NCBI GenBank assembly: GCA_027310325.1
Contig: DAIDBB010000506.1
Span: 1 to 7,681, forward strand
Reading direction: 5' to 3'
Length of the DNA: 7,681 nt
From: a bacterium
Lineage (GTDB): Bacteria; Desulfobacterota; GWC2-55-46
In this document: in pieces, positions 1 through 5,728 of the stretch
How positions within the stretch are numbered: the stretch's first letter is position 1
How the letters are laid out: the number at the start of each line of letters is the position of its first letter
Notes under the pieces: model-generated
Databases searched by the model: none
What the model saw: only the letters and a program-made list of their open reading frames with translations
What the model was told of the DNA's origin: nothing
Made by a program: the position numbers and the translations under genes

Positions 1-1675
1 GCCTGAGGGTCTCGGGGCTCAGGCCCGTGCGGCGAAGCGCCTTTTTTACCTGGTCGATGAGGACCGGCTTGAACTGCCTGCTTGAAAGGTTTATGCTCAT
101 CCCGAGCGGGGGGCTCGCCGGGAACTTCTGCTGCCATGAGCGGGCCTGGCGGCAGGCCTCCTGGAGCGCCCATTCGCCGATGGGGATTATGAGCCCGGTC
201 TCTTCGGCCATCGGTATGAACTTCATGGGCGGCACCATTTTGCCCTCCTGGGACTTCCAGCGCAGGAGCGCTTCAAACCCTGCGATCTTTCCGGTATCCA
301 TTGACACTATGGGCTGATAATGGAAGAGGAGTTCCTGTCTTCTCAGCGCCCGCCTGAGATCGTTCTCCATCTTGAGGGTCGACACCACGCTGTCATGCAT
401 TTCCTCGTTGAATATCACGTAGCAGTTCTTGTTGAGGACCTTGGCCTGGTACATCGCTATGTCGGCGTCGCGGAGCATATGTTCCGGCTCTCTGTACCCC
501 CGCCTGCTGAGCACTATCCCTATGCTCGCGGTCACGAAGACCTCGTGCTCGTCGACCCTGAAGGGCGAATTTATGTCCCGGATTATCCTCTCCGCGGCGC
601 GCACCGCCTCATCGCTCCCGCTTATGGCCTCAAGAAGGATGGCGAACTCGTCCCCGCCGAGCCTGGCGATCGTGTCATACGGGCGCACGCACTTCTTGAG
701 CCTTTCGGCCACGGCCAGAAGAAGCTGGTCGCCGATGACGTGCCCGAGGCTGTCGTTCACGTTCTTGAAACGGTCAAGGTCCAGGAAGAGGACCGCCAGG
801 GCGTAGTCCTTCTGCCTGTCCATGCGGCCGAGCGAGCTTGCGAGGCGTTCCGTAAAGAGGGTCCTGTTCGATAGGCCCGTGAGCGCGTCGTGAACGGCGT
901 CGTGCCTGAGCTTTTCATAGAGCGCCTTCCGTTCCGCGATATCCTCGAGCATTCCTATGACATATAGGGGGTTTCCTTTCATGTCGCGTATGATGGAGGA
1001 AGTCACGTTGGCCCAGACGAATTGTCCGTCTTTTCTGATATACCTTTTTTCCAGGCTGTAATGTGATATCTCGCCGTTGACGAGTTTACGCAGGGCCTGG
1101 GAGGTCGCGTCGACGTCGTCGGGGTGAGTGATATCGGCCATCGTCAGCGCCGCAAGGTCCGATTCGGCATATCCCAGCATGCGCGAGAGCGTAGCATTTA
1201 CCTTTATGAACCTCTGCTCCATGCCGACGATCGCCATCCCCAGGGGGCCTTCCTCAAAGATCTTCCTGAACCTCTCCTCGCTTTCGTGGAGCATCTCCTC
1301 GGTCCTCTGCTTTTCGAGGGCGTGCCTTAAATGGATGAGGAGCTGGTCGACGGCGTAGGGCTTCTGGAGGTAGGAGAACGCCCCGACGTTCGCGGCCTCA
1401 ATCGCCGAGTCCATCGTCGCGTGCCCGGTAAGGATTATGGCCTCTGTGGAGGGGGAGATGCTTTTTATCCGGGCCACGACCTCGGTCCCTGTTATGTCCG
1501 GGAGCCTCAAGTCGATAAGCGCCACGTTTACGAACTCCTTTTTCGCCGCCTCGGCCCCTTCGGCGCCGGTCCCCGCCATAATTGGTTCGTATCCCTTGGC
1601 CATAAGGATATCGAAGAGTATCTTCCTCGCCATCCGGTCGTCATCTATGATAAGTACCCTCGGCCTGCCCTTCAT
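1..1675 (-). CDS. Response regulator with PAS, GGDEF and EAL domains (c-di-GMP turnover), C-terminus cut by window edge
   Basis: This is a cytoplasmic two-component output protein predicted to make and/or break cyclic di-GMP; 558 residues are visible. The receiver domain (about 1-118) has the acidic triad at D11-D13, phosphoacceptor D55, T83 and K105. A PAS/PAC domain follows (about 136-250). The GGDEF domain (about 259-425) starts with DALTGLSNR, has the metal/substrate segment D299-H312, an intact GGDEF at 340-344, and an RxxD inhibitory site (R331-D334) exactly five residues before it. The EAL domain starts near 437, with YQPI (453-456), EALLRW (468-473), the MAEETG segment (489-494) and N529 in INLSS, and is cut before its later catalytic residues. 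Both catalytic halves look intact, so a bifunctional or switchable enzyme is likely, but net activity cannot be told from sequence. The ATG at 1675-1673 has a GAGGT ribosome binding site six bases upstream. The partner histidine kinase is not in view. Confidence 0.96.
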   Translation of the reverse strand, partial: MKGRPRVLIIDDDRMARKILFDILMAKGYEPIMAGTGAEGAEAAKKEFVNVALIDLRLPDITGTEVVARIKSISPSTEAIILTGHATMDSAIEAANVGAFSYLQKPYAVDQLLIHLRHALEKQRTEEMLHESEERFRKIFEEGPLGMAIVGMEQRFIKVNATLSRMLGYAESDLAALTMADITHPDDVDATSQALRKLVNGEISHYSLEKRYIRKDGQFVWANVTSSIIRDMKGNPLYVIGMLEDIAERKALYEKLRHDAVHDALTGLSNRTLFTERLASSLGRMDRQKDYALAVLFLDLDRFKNVNDSLGHVIGDQLLLAVAERLKKCVRPYDTIARLGGDEFAILLEAISGSDEAVRAAERIIRDINSPFRVDEHEVFVTASIGIVLSRRGYREPEHMLRDADIAMYQAKVLNKNCYVIFNEEMHDSVVSTLKMENDLRRALRRQELLFHYQPIVSMDTGKIAGFEALLRWKSQEGKMVPPMKFIPMAEETGLIIPIGEWALQEACRQARSWQQKFPASPPLGMSINLSSRQFKPVLIDQVKKALRRTGLSPETLR

Positions 1676-1690
1676 CTCTCGACCTCGTCA

Positions 1691-1716
1691 GGGGTTTTCC
1701 AGCACGGTCTAACCCC
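1691..1716 (-). other. Hairpin in the leader just upstream of the response regulator
   Basis: A 6-bp inverted repeat GGGGTT/AACCCC, with an inner CC/GG pair, begins directly after the stop codon of the candidate small gene and ends just before the ribosome binding site of the response regulator. No T-run follows in the minus direction, so it does not look like a terminator. It could affect RNA stability or translation of the regulator; that is inference. Confidence 0.35.
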
Positions 1717-1911
1717 TTACCGTACCCGGCATCCTGTTCCTCCGGGGAATCTCCCGTCCAGACAAAAGGCGAAGAACATGTCTTTAAGGGTGTTCAGGGC
1801 GTTTTCAATAAAGGATTTATCCCGTTTGAGCCCTTCCCCGGCCCTCTCACATTTCTGGACGCGCCTTTGGACCCCGGAGCCGGGTTTTTCTTTTGGCGGT
1901 TTTCCGGTCAA
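1717..1911 (-). CDS. Candidate small protein upstream of the GGDEF/EAL regulator (doubtful)
   Basis: This open frame of 64 codons starts with TTG at 1911-1909. In its favour, a perfect AGGAGG (1923-1918) sits six bases before the TTG, and a good minus-strand promoter lies about 135 bases upstream. It stops 41 bases before the response regulator, so co-transcription is likely. The product would be basic in its first half (many K and R) with a short hydrophobic patch near residue 45 (DMFFAFCLDG) and three cysteines. I recognise no family, and there is no signal peptide or transmembrane segment. Against it are the TTG start, the low-complexity basic composition and the absence of recognisable homology. 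It could instead be leader RNA that happens to be open. Confidence 0.33.
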   Translation of the reverse strand: MTGKPPKEKPGSGVQRRVQKCERAGEGLKRDKSFIENALNTLKDMFFAFCLDGRFPGGTGCRVR

Positions 1912-1997
1912 CTCTATCCTCCTGGTAGAATCCGGGCCTTAAGCCCTGCAAGCAGGACCGAGTATGGTCTTCGCAGTGAGAAAAAAACGGGTTGATT

Positions 1998-2041
1998 CAG
2001 GATGAGTTTTTCGGGATGTTATTTGCGGACTTCCGGGATGT
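1998..2041. repeat. Spaced CGGGATGT direct repeats at the predicted transcription start
   Basis: CGGGATGT occurs at 2012-2019 and 2034-2041, offset by 22 bases (about two helical turns). A degenerate third copy, CAGGATG, lies at 1998-2004. They sit immediately downstream of the minus-strand -10 box at 2053-2058, where a repressor or an early RNA element could act. No binding protein can be named. Confidence 0.35.
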
Positions 2042-2045
2042 GCTC

Positions 2046-2080
2046 AGTTTGAATTATAGCAATATTTCGGAGAATGGCAA
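2046..2080 (-). promoter_or_regulatory. Sigma70-type promoter for the small gene/response regulator
   Basis: Read on the minus strand, TTGCCA (2080-2075) and a perfect TATAAT (2058-2053) are separated by 16 bases, close to the housekeeping consensus. Transcription would start near 2046. That gives a leader of about 135 bases to the candidate small gene and about 370 bases to the response regulator. It lies downstream of the lipoprotein gene's terminator, so this is an independent transcription unit. Confidence 0.65.
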
Positions 2081-2116
2081 CGGCAACAATGGGACCCCTC
2101 CTTCGGGCCGGTAATT

Positions 2117-2147
2117 AAAAAAGGGATACGCACATTAGCGTACCCCC
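2117..2147 (-). terminator. Rho-independent terminator of the NHL-repeat lipoprotein gene
   Basis: On the minus strand a 9-bp stem (GGGGTACGC with GCGTATCCC, one G-U pair; 2146-2138 and 2131-2123) encloses a 6-base loop and is followed directly by six T residues (2122-2117). It lies about 32 bases past the stop codon at 2179, a standard position. Confidence 0.85.
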
Positions 2148-2178
2148 ATTTTGTCCCGAAAATACGGCTATCTTAAGG

Positions 2179-3135
2179 CTATCGGACAAATATGCCCGAT
2201 GGATTGACGAACTGGTTATTTCCGTTGCCGGTGGAGCCGAGCCCGGCCCAGTTCGCCCCGTTCATGTCGTCCACCCGCGTGACGCGGTCGTTATAGGCAT
2301 CCGTCACGTAGATCTTACCGTCAGGGCCGATGAAGATGCGCGAGGGGCCGCTGAACTGGTTGGCCCCGCTGCCTGAGGAGCCGAGCGTCGTCCAGTTCGT
2401 GCCGTTCATGTCGTCTATCCGGACGATCCTGTCGTTGGCGGTATCGGCGATGTATATCTTCCCGGCCGCGTCGACGGCTACGCCTGAAGGGGTGTTGAAC
2501 TGGTATTGCCCATTACCTGCCGTGCCGAACGTGGTCCAGCCCGTACCGGCCATGTCGTCCATCCGGACGATGCGGTTATTGGCGGCATCGGCCACGTAGA
2601 TCTTCCCGGATGAGTCCACCGCGACGTCAAGGGGGGTGTTAAACTGGTTAATTCCGCTCCCGAGGGTGCCGAGCTCGGTCCAGCCCGTACCGTCCATGGC
2701 GCCATTTATCCGCACGATGCGGTTATTTGCGGTATCGGCCACGTAGATATTCCCTGCCCCGTCCACAAAGACGGCGGAGGGCGTGTTGAACTGGTTGACG
2801 CCGCTCCCGGTGCTTCCGAAAAGGGCGGTTCCGATGCTGGTTATGTCGTTCATCCTGACGATCCGGTCGTTGGCGGTATCCGCCACGTAGATCTTAAGGG
2901 AAGAGTCGAGGAAGACGCCTGACGGTTTTTTGAGCCTGTAGGCCCCGAAGTCGAAGAGGCTGAGCGTGGTCCAGTTCGCGCCGCCCATGTCATCCATTTG
3001 CGCCAGGCGGTCGTTGCCGGCATCGGCAACGAAGATGTGCGGGTTCTTGCCGCTGGTGGTGCCGCCGCCGCACGCCGCTAGGGTTAGCGCAAGCGTTAAC
3101 ATAAAGAACGTTCCAATGACTCTAAAGCTTTTCAT
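2179..3135 (-). CDS. Secreted lipoprotein made of six NHL-type repeats (six-bladed beta-propeller)
   Basis: The 318-residue product begins with a lipoprotein signal peptide: basic MKSFR, hydrophobic core 6-21, and lipobox LAAC ending at C22. The residue after the cysteine is Gly, not Asp, which in Gram-negatives favours the outer membrane. After a short Gly/Ser/Thr linker the rest is tandem NHL-type repeats beginning at I34, I82, I130, I179, I227 and I275, a period of 48-49 residues. The recurring core is IYVADTANDRIVR, then a W-TLGS turn, then NQFNTPSGVAVD. The last unit ends with NPSGIFVR, so the first and last units would complete the ring. The ATG at 3135-3133 was chosen because GGGAGG lies six bases upstream and it places the signal peptide at the N-terminus; an in-frame ATG at 3192 would add 19 residues ahead of it. 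NHL propellers usually bind proteins, peptides or other ligands. No catalytic site can be assigned and the ligand is unknown. Confidence 0.93.
   Translation of the reverse strand: MKSFRVIGTFFMLTLALTLAACGGGTTSGKNPHIFVADAGNDRLAQMDDMGGANWTTLSLFDFGAYRLKKPSGVFLDSSLKIYVADTANDRIVRMNDITSIGTALFGSTGSGVNQFNTPSAVFVDGAGNIYVADTANNRIVRINGAMDGTGWTELGTLGSGINQFNTPLDVAVDSSGKIYVADAANNRIVRMDDMAGTGWTTFGTAGNGQYQFNTPSGVAVDAAGKIYIADTANDRIVRIDDMNGTNWTTLGSSGSGANQFSGPSRIFIGPDGKIYVTDAYNDRVTRVDDMNGANWAGLGSTGNGNNQFVNPSGIFVR
2182..3036 (-). repeat. Six tandem coding repeats of 144-147 bases
   Basis: The propeller units repeat at DNA as well as protein level. Segments encoding YVADTAN-RIVR and NQFNTPS recur about every 144 bases, one spacing being 147. 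The middle units are the most alike, while the first (GAYRLKK in place of NQFNTPS) and last (YVTDAYNDRVTR) diverge. This pattern suggests growth by tandem duplication with later drift of the end units. Confidence 0.85.
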
Positions 3136-3200
3136 TACCGCCCTCCCTTGATGAAGACATGGAATAAACTTATTTTTGATCTTAGGTATCATGCTTTTTT

Positions 3201-3225
3201 TAAGCCTTATTATCTTATCGGCTTA
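3201..3225. promoter_or_regulatory. Inverted repeat in the divergent intergenic region
   Basis: TAAGCC (3201-3206) and GGCTTA (3220-3225) form a perfect 6-bp inverted repeat around a 13-base AT-rich centre, 66 bases upstream of the lipoprotein start codon. It could be an operator or a weak hairpin in the 5' leader of that gene. I could not place a convincing -35/-10 pair for the lipoprotein gene in this region. Confidence 0.3.
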
Positions 3226-3281
3226 CCATAAACGGCCCGGGGGTTTGTTCCCCTGGAGATGAAAAAAGTTCAGGCCTTTCC

Positions 3282-3290
3282 TGCTATAAT
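3282..3290 (+). promoter_or_regulatory. Extended -10 promoter element for the oxidoreductase/TVP38 operon
   Basis: TGCTATAAT (3282-3290) is a perfect extended -10 element (TGnTATAAT). No good -35 hexamer lies 16-18 bases upstream, as is common for extended -10 promoters. Transcription would start near 3297, giving a leader of about 120 bases. A second TATAAT at 3332-3337 lacks both the TG extension and a -35 and is less convincing. Confidence 0.45.
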
Positions 3291-3417
3291 CGTGAAGGAA
3301 CGACGGGGCGTCAGGTGCGTATCATACATCTTATAATTATCTAATGACTATTTCTATGGAATATTTCAGGCGTATTGCTTACTTTAAGTCCGCGCGCCGG
3401 AGGCCTTTAAAAAGCCG

Positions 3418-4848
3418 ATGAAGAGCTTCGACCTCGTGATAATCGGCGGAGGCGTCGCCGGGCTCGTCGCCGCAAGCGGTGCCGCCCGGCTAGGCGCGCG
3501 CGTCGCGCTCGTAGAGCGCGTCTCTCTAGGGGGGGACTGCCTGAGGAGCGGTTGCGTTCCGACAAAGCGCCTTGTGCGCTCGGCAAGGCTCGCGCACCTT
3601 ACGCGCAGGGCCGGAGAGTTCGGCCTTGAAATAGTCGGGATGCGCGTTAACTTCGGTAGCGTCATGCGCGGCATGCGGGAGGTGCGGGCCGAGGTCGGAA
3701 AAAACGACGACCCGGAGCGCTTCCGGAAGATGGGGGTTGAGGTCATTATCGGGTCGGGAATGTTCATCGACCCGCATACGTTCGAGGTAAATGGGGAGGG
3801 GCTGAGGGGCCGGAGGTTCATCATAGCGACCGGCTCAAGACCCGTGATACTGCCCATCCCCGGGCTTAAGGAGTCCGGGGCGCTCACGAACGAGACCGCG
3901 CTCGAGCTCGAGACGCTGCCCGGGACGATCGCGATACTCGGGGCAGGCCCCATTGGCATGGAGTTCGCCCAGGTCTTCAGCCGCCTCGGCTCGAAGGTCA
4001 CCGTAATAGAGAGGGCCGGCCGGATATTGCCGCGCGAGGACTCTGAATTGACAGATGCGCTATACAGGATTCTTTCGGACGAGGGGGTAACCATGGACGC
4101 AGGTACCGAGATAAGAGAAGTCAGCCGGGTGGGAAATCTAAAGCGGCTTAGCGGCAGCCGTGGTACGGAGGATAAGTCCTACGAGGCCGATGAAGTGATG
4201 GTCGCTATAGGAAGGGCGCCCAACGTCGAGGGCCTCGGCCTTGAAGCAGCCGGGGTCGAGTACGATAAAAAGGGCATAAGGACTGACGATACCCTAAGGA
4301 CGACGCAAAGGCACATCTACGCCTGCGGCGACGCCGTGGGGCCGTACGCCTTCACGCATGTCGCCGAGTATCACGCCTCCATCGCTCTCGGCAACGCCCT
4401 TTTCCCCTTCATGAAAAGGAAGGTCGATTACCGCGTCGTGCCGTGGGCCACGTTTACCGACCCCGAGTTCGCAAGGGTCGGGCTTACCGAGGAGGAGGCG
4501 AAAGAAAAGTACCCGAAGGCGCGCGTCTACCGGTTTTATTTCAAGGACGTCGACAGGGCCGTCATCGAGGGCGAAGGGCGGGGGATGATCAAGCTCGTTT
4601 GCAGCGGCTCGCGCATACTCGGCGCGCACATCCTCGGCCCGCACGCCGGGGAGCTAATCCACGAATACGCGCTCGCCATGCGGGAGAACATCCCCGTAAC
4701 GGGGATATCGCGCGCCATGCACGTCTATCCGACCGAGTCCCTGTCCGTAAAAAGGGCCGCGGACGAGTATTACAGGGAGAGGCTCTTTACCGGATGGTTC
4801 CCGAAGTTCGCCGGGTGGCTTATACGCCGGGGGGGCTGGAAGGCATAA
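3418..4848 (+). CDS. FAD-dependent pyridine nucleotide-disulfide oxidoreductase (class I, lipoamide dehydrogenase/mercuric reductase-like)
   Basis: This 476-residue flavoprotein has the full class I disulfide reductase plan. The FAD Rossmann motif is GGGVAG (10-15); the redox-active pair is C41/C46 in GGDCLRSGCVPTK; ATGSRP lies at 137-142. The NAD(P) Rossmann motif is GAGPIG (175-180), with E198 ending the next strand, which favours NADH. The second FAD motif is YACGD (301-305), and the dimerisation domain runs from about 338. The usual HPTxxE active-site dyad is not conserved: the segment reads HVYPTES (435-441). The N-terminal metal-binding domain and C-terminal cysteine pair of mercuric reductase are also absent, so neither classical activity should be assumed. 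The tail (about 457-476) is rich in Trp, Phe and Arg and may touch the membrane. A GGAGG lies 14 bases before the ATG, a long spacing. The TVP38 gene begins six bases after the stop, so the two form an operon. The physiological substrate is unknown. Confidence 0.93.
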   Translation: MKSFDLVIIGGGVAGLVAASGAARLGARVALVERVSLGGDCLRSGCVPTKRLVRSARLAHLTRRAGEFGLEIVGMRVNFGSVMRGMREVRAEVGKNDDPERFRKMGVEVIIGSGMFIDPHTFEVNGEGLRGRRFIIATGSRPVILPIPGLKESGALTNETALELETLPGTIAILGAGPIGMEFAQVFSRLGSKVTVIERAGRILPREDSELTDALYRILSDEGVTMDAGTEIREVSRVGNLKRLSGSRGTEDKSYEADEVMVAIGRAPNVEGLGLEAAGVEYDKKGIRTDDTLRTTQRHIYACGDAVGPYAFTHVAEYHASIALGNALFPFMKRKVDYRVVPWATFTDPEFARVGLTEEEAKEKYPKARVYRFYFKDVDRAVIEGEGRGMIKLVCSGSRILGAHILGPHAGELIHEYALAMRENIPVTGISRAMHVYPTESLSVKRAADEYYRERLFTGWFPKFAGWLIRRGGWKA

Positions 4849-4854
4849 AACCGG

Positions 4855-5508
4855 ATGAACCGTAACGCATTTAAATTCATACTCCTTGTCGTCTTCATCG
4901 TCTCGGCCTTCCTGTTGGCCCGGCGCTACGGGCTCCACCTCGACCCCGAGAGGCTTCGGGCCTGGATAAACGGGTTCGGGGCCTGGGGGCCCATCGTCTA
5001 CATGCTCATCTACGCCATTGCACCGAGCCTTATGGTGCCGGCGCTTCCGCTGACGGTTGCCGGAGGGATACTCTTCGGCCCGCTCTGGGGCTCGGTGTAT
5101 GTCATTGTCGGCGCAACTATCGGCGCGTCCCTTGCCTTCCTTATAGCGAGATACATGGGCAGGAGCTGGGTCGAGGGTCTCCTCGGGGGCGGAAGGCTTA
5201 AGGAGCTTGACGCGAAGGTGAGGGCGCAGGGCTGGAAGATAGTCGCCGTAACGAGGCTAATCCCGCTATTCCCCTTCATCTTCCTCAACTACGCCTTCGG
5301 GCTTACGGACATCAGGTTCAGCCACTATGTGATTGCGACGTTCTTATTCATGATCCCGGGCGCCGTGGCCTATGTCGTCTTTTCAAGCTCGCTGCTCGAC
5401 GTCTTGAAGGGCAGGGTCTCTGGCGGGTTCATAATAGGCATAGTCCTCGTTATCATCATCTCGCTTCTCCCGGTCATCTATAAGAGGTATAGGAAGGGCG
5501 GCGCTTGA
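4855..5508 (+). CDS. TVP38/TMEM64 family (VTT/DedA superfamily) inner-membrane protein
   Basis: The 217-residue protein is very hydrophobic. Likely membrane segments are about 6-23, 45-75 (containing a re-entrant, Pro-rich stretch PALPLTVAGGILFG), 78-99, 128-149, 156-179 and 190-209, with basic ends (RRYG; YKRYRKGG) suggesting cytoplasmic termini. Family signatures are clear: GGILFGPLWGS (70-80), GATIGASLAFLIAR (86-99) and the R-x-I-P-L-x-P-F-x-x-x-N-Y-x-x-G segment (134-149). Some VTT/DedA superfamily members translocate lipids or polyprenyl-phosphate carriers; the substrate here cannot be inferred. The ATG is six bases after the oxidoreductase stop, with a GGAAGG 12 bases upstream, so translation may be partly coupled. 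Fusions of this domain to the same kind of oxidoreductase are known in other bacteria, which supports a shared role. Confidence 0.92.
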   Translation: MNRNAFKFILLVVFIVSAFLLARRYGLHLDPERLRAWINGFGAWGPIVYMLIYAIAPSLMVPALPLTVAGGILFGPLWGSVYVIVGATIGASLAFLIARYMGRSWVEGLLGGGRLKELDAKVRAQGWKIVAVTRLIPLFPFIFLNYAFGLTDIRFSHYVIATFLFMIPGAVAYVVFSSSLLDVLKGRVSGGFIIGIVLVIIISLLPVIYKRYRKGGA

Positions 5509-5524
5509 GGTTTGCCGCGTAAGG

Positions 5525-5552
5525 AAAAAAGGGGGCCTGCGGCCCCCTTTTT
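5525..5552. terminator. Bidirectional rho-independent terminator between convergent operons
   Basis: A perfect 7-bp G+C stem GGGGGCC/GGCCCCC (5531-5537 and 5541-5547) with loop TGC is flanked by six A on the left and five T on the right. It therefore works as a terminator in both directions. It ends the oxidoreductase/TVP38 operon 17-44 bases after its stop codon and can also stop minus-strand transcription from the ABC genes, leaving them a 3' untranslated region of about 180 bases. Confidence 0.9.
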
Positions 5553-5627
5553 CATTCCACGACTATCAGGCTTTTACATCCGGCTATTCGTTGAGTTATA
5601 AACAAATTAACTGTTAACAACTAAATC

Positions 5628-5684
5628 GCCCGCAGTCAGGGTTTTTCACGCCTGCGGCGGGCAAAGGTTTCGCCGACCGTCGGC
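5628..5684. other. Two consecutive hairpins in the convergent intergenic region
   Basis: GCCCGC (5628-5633) pairs with GCGGGC (5657-5662); alternatively GCCCGCAG pairs with CTGC...GGGC with a 3-base bulge. Ten bases further, GCCGA/TCGGC (5672-5676 and 5680-5684) form a second stem with a 3-base loop. On the minus strand these lie in the 3' untranslated region of the ABC genes and lack T-runs, so they may stabilise the transcript or be chance in GC-rich DNA. The AT-rich stretch between the terminator and these hairpins shows no gene. Confidence 0.35.
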
Positions 5685-5728
5685 ATCAAACTGCCCCAAA
5701 CCCGCGCGGATGATATCGCCTTTGCGCG

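Noticed and set aside
320..874. Long plus-strand open frame (184 codons) opposite the GGDEF/EAL gene
   Set aside because: It is antisense to clear GGDEF and EAL motifs, has no recognisable domain, and arises from GC-rich codon structure.
1874..1890. Plus-strand stem with T-run (CCCG-GAGC-CGGG-TTTTT) as a terminator
   Set aside because: The stem is only four base pairs and no plus-strand gene precedes it.
1331..1942. Plus-strand open frame of 203 codons opposite the receiver domain and leader
   Set aside because: It overlaps the intact receiver domain in antisense and the composition is shadow-like (many Pro, Arg, His).
1676..2045. Possible c-di-GMP (GEMM) riboswitch ahead of the GGDEF/EAL gene
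   Set aside because: I looked for the conserved GEMM core sequences in the leader and in the other intergenic regions and found none.
2182..3036. Regular repeats resembling a CRISPR or minisatellite array
   Set aside because: They are coding, with a 48-49-residue NHL period in one open frame, and have no short identical repeats with unique spacers.
3136..3192. Upstream ATG for the NHL lipoprotein adding 19 residues
   Set aside because: It would bury the lipoprotein signal peptide behind a charged segment; the ATG at 3135 has a GGGAGG site at correct spacing.
3384..4094. Minus-strand open frame of 236 codons opposite the oxidoreductase
   Set aside because: Low-complexity Ser/Pro/Arg/Thr composition, antisense to the FAD- and NAD-binding motifs of the real gene.
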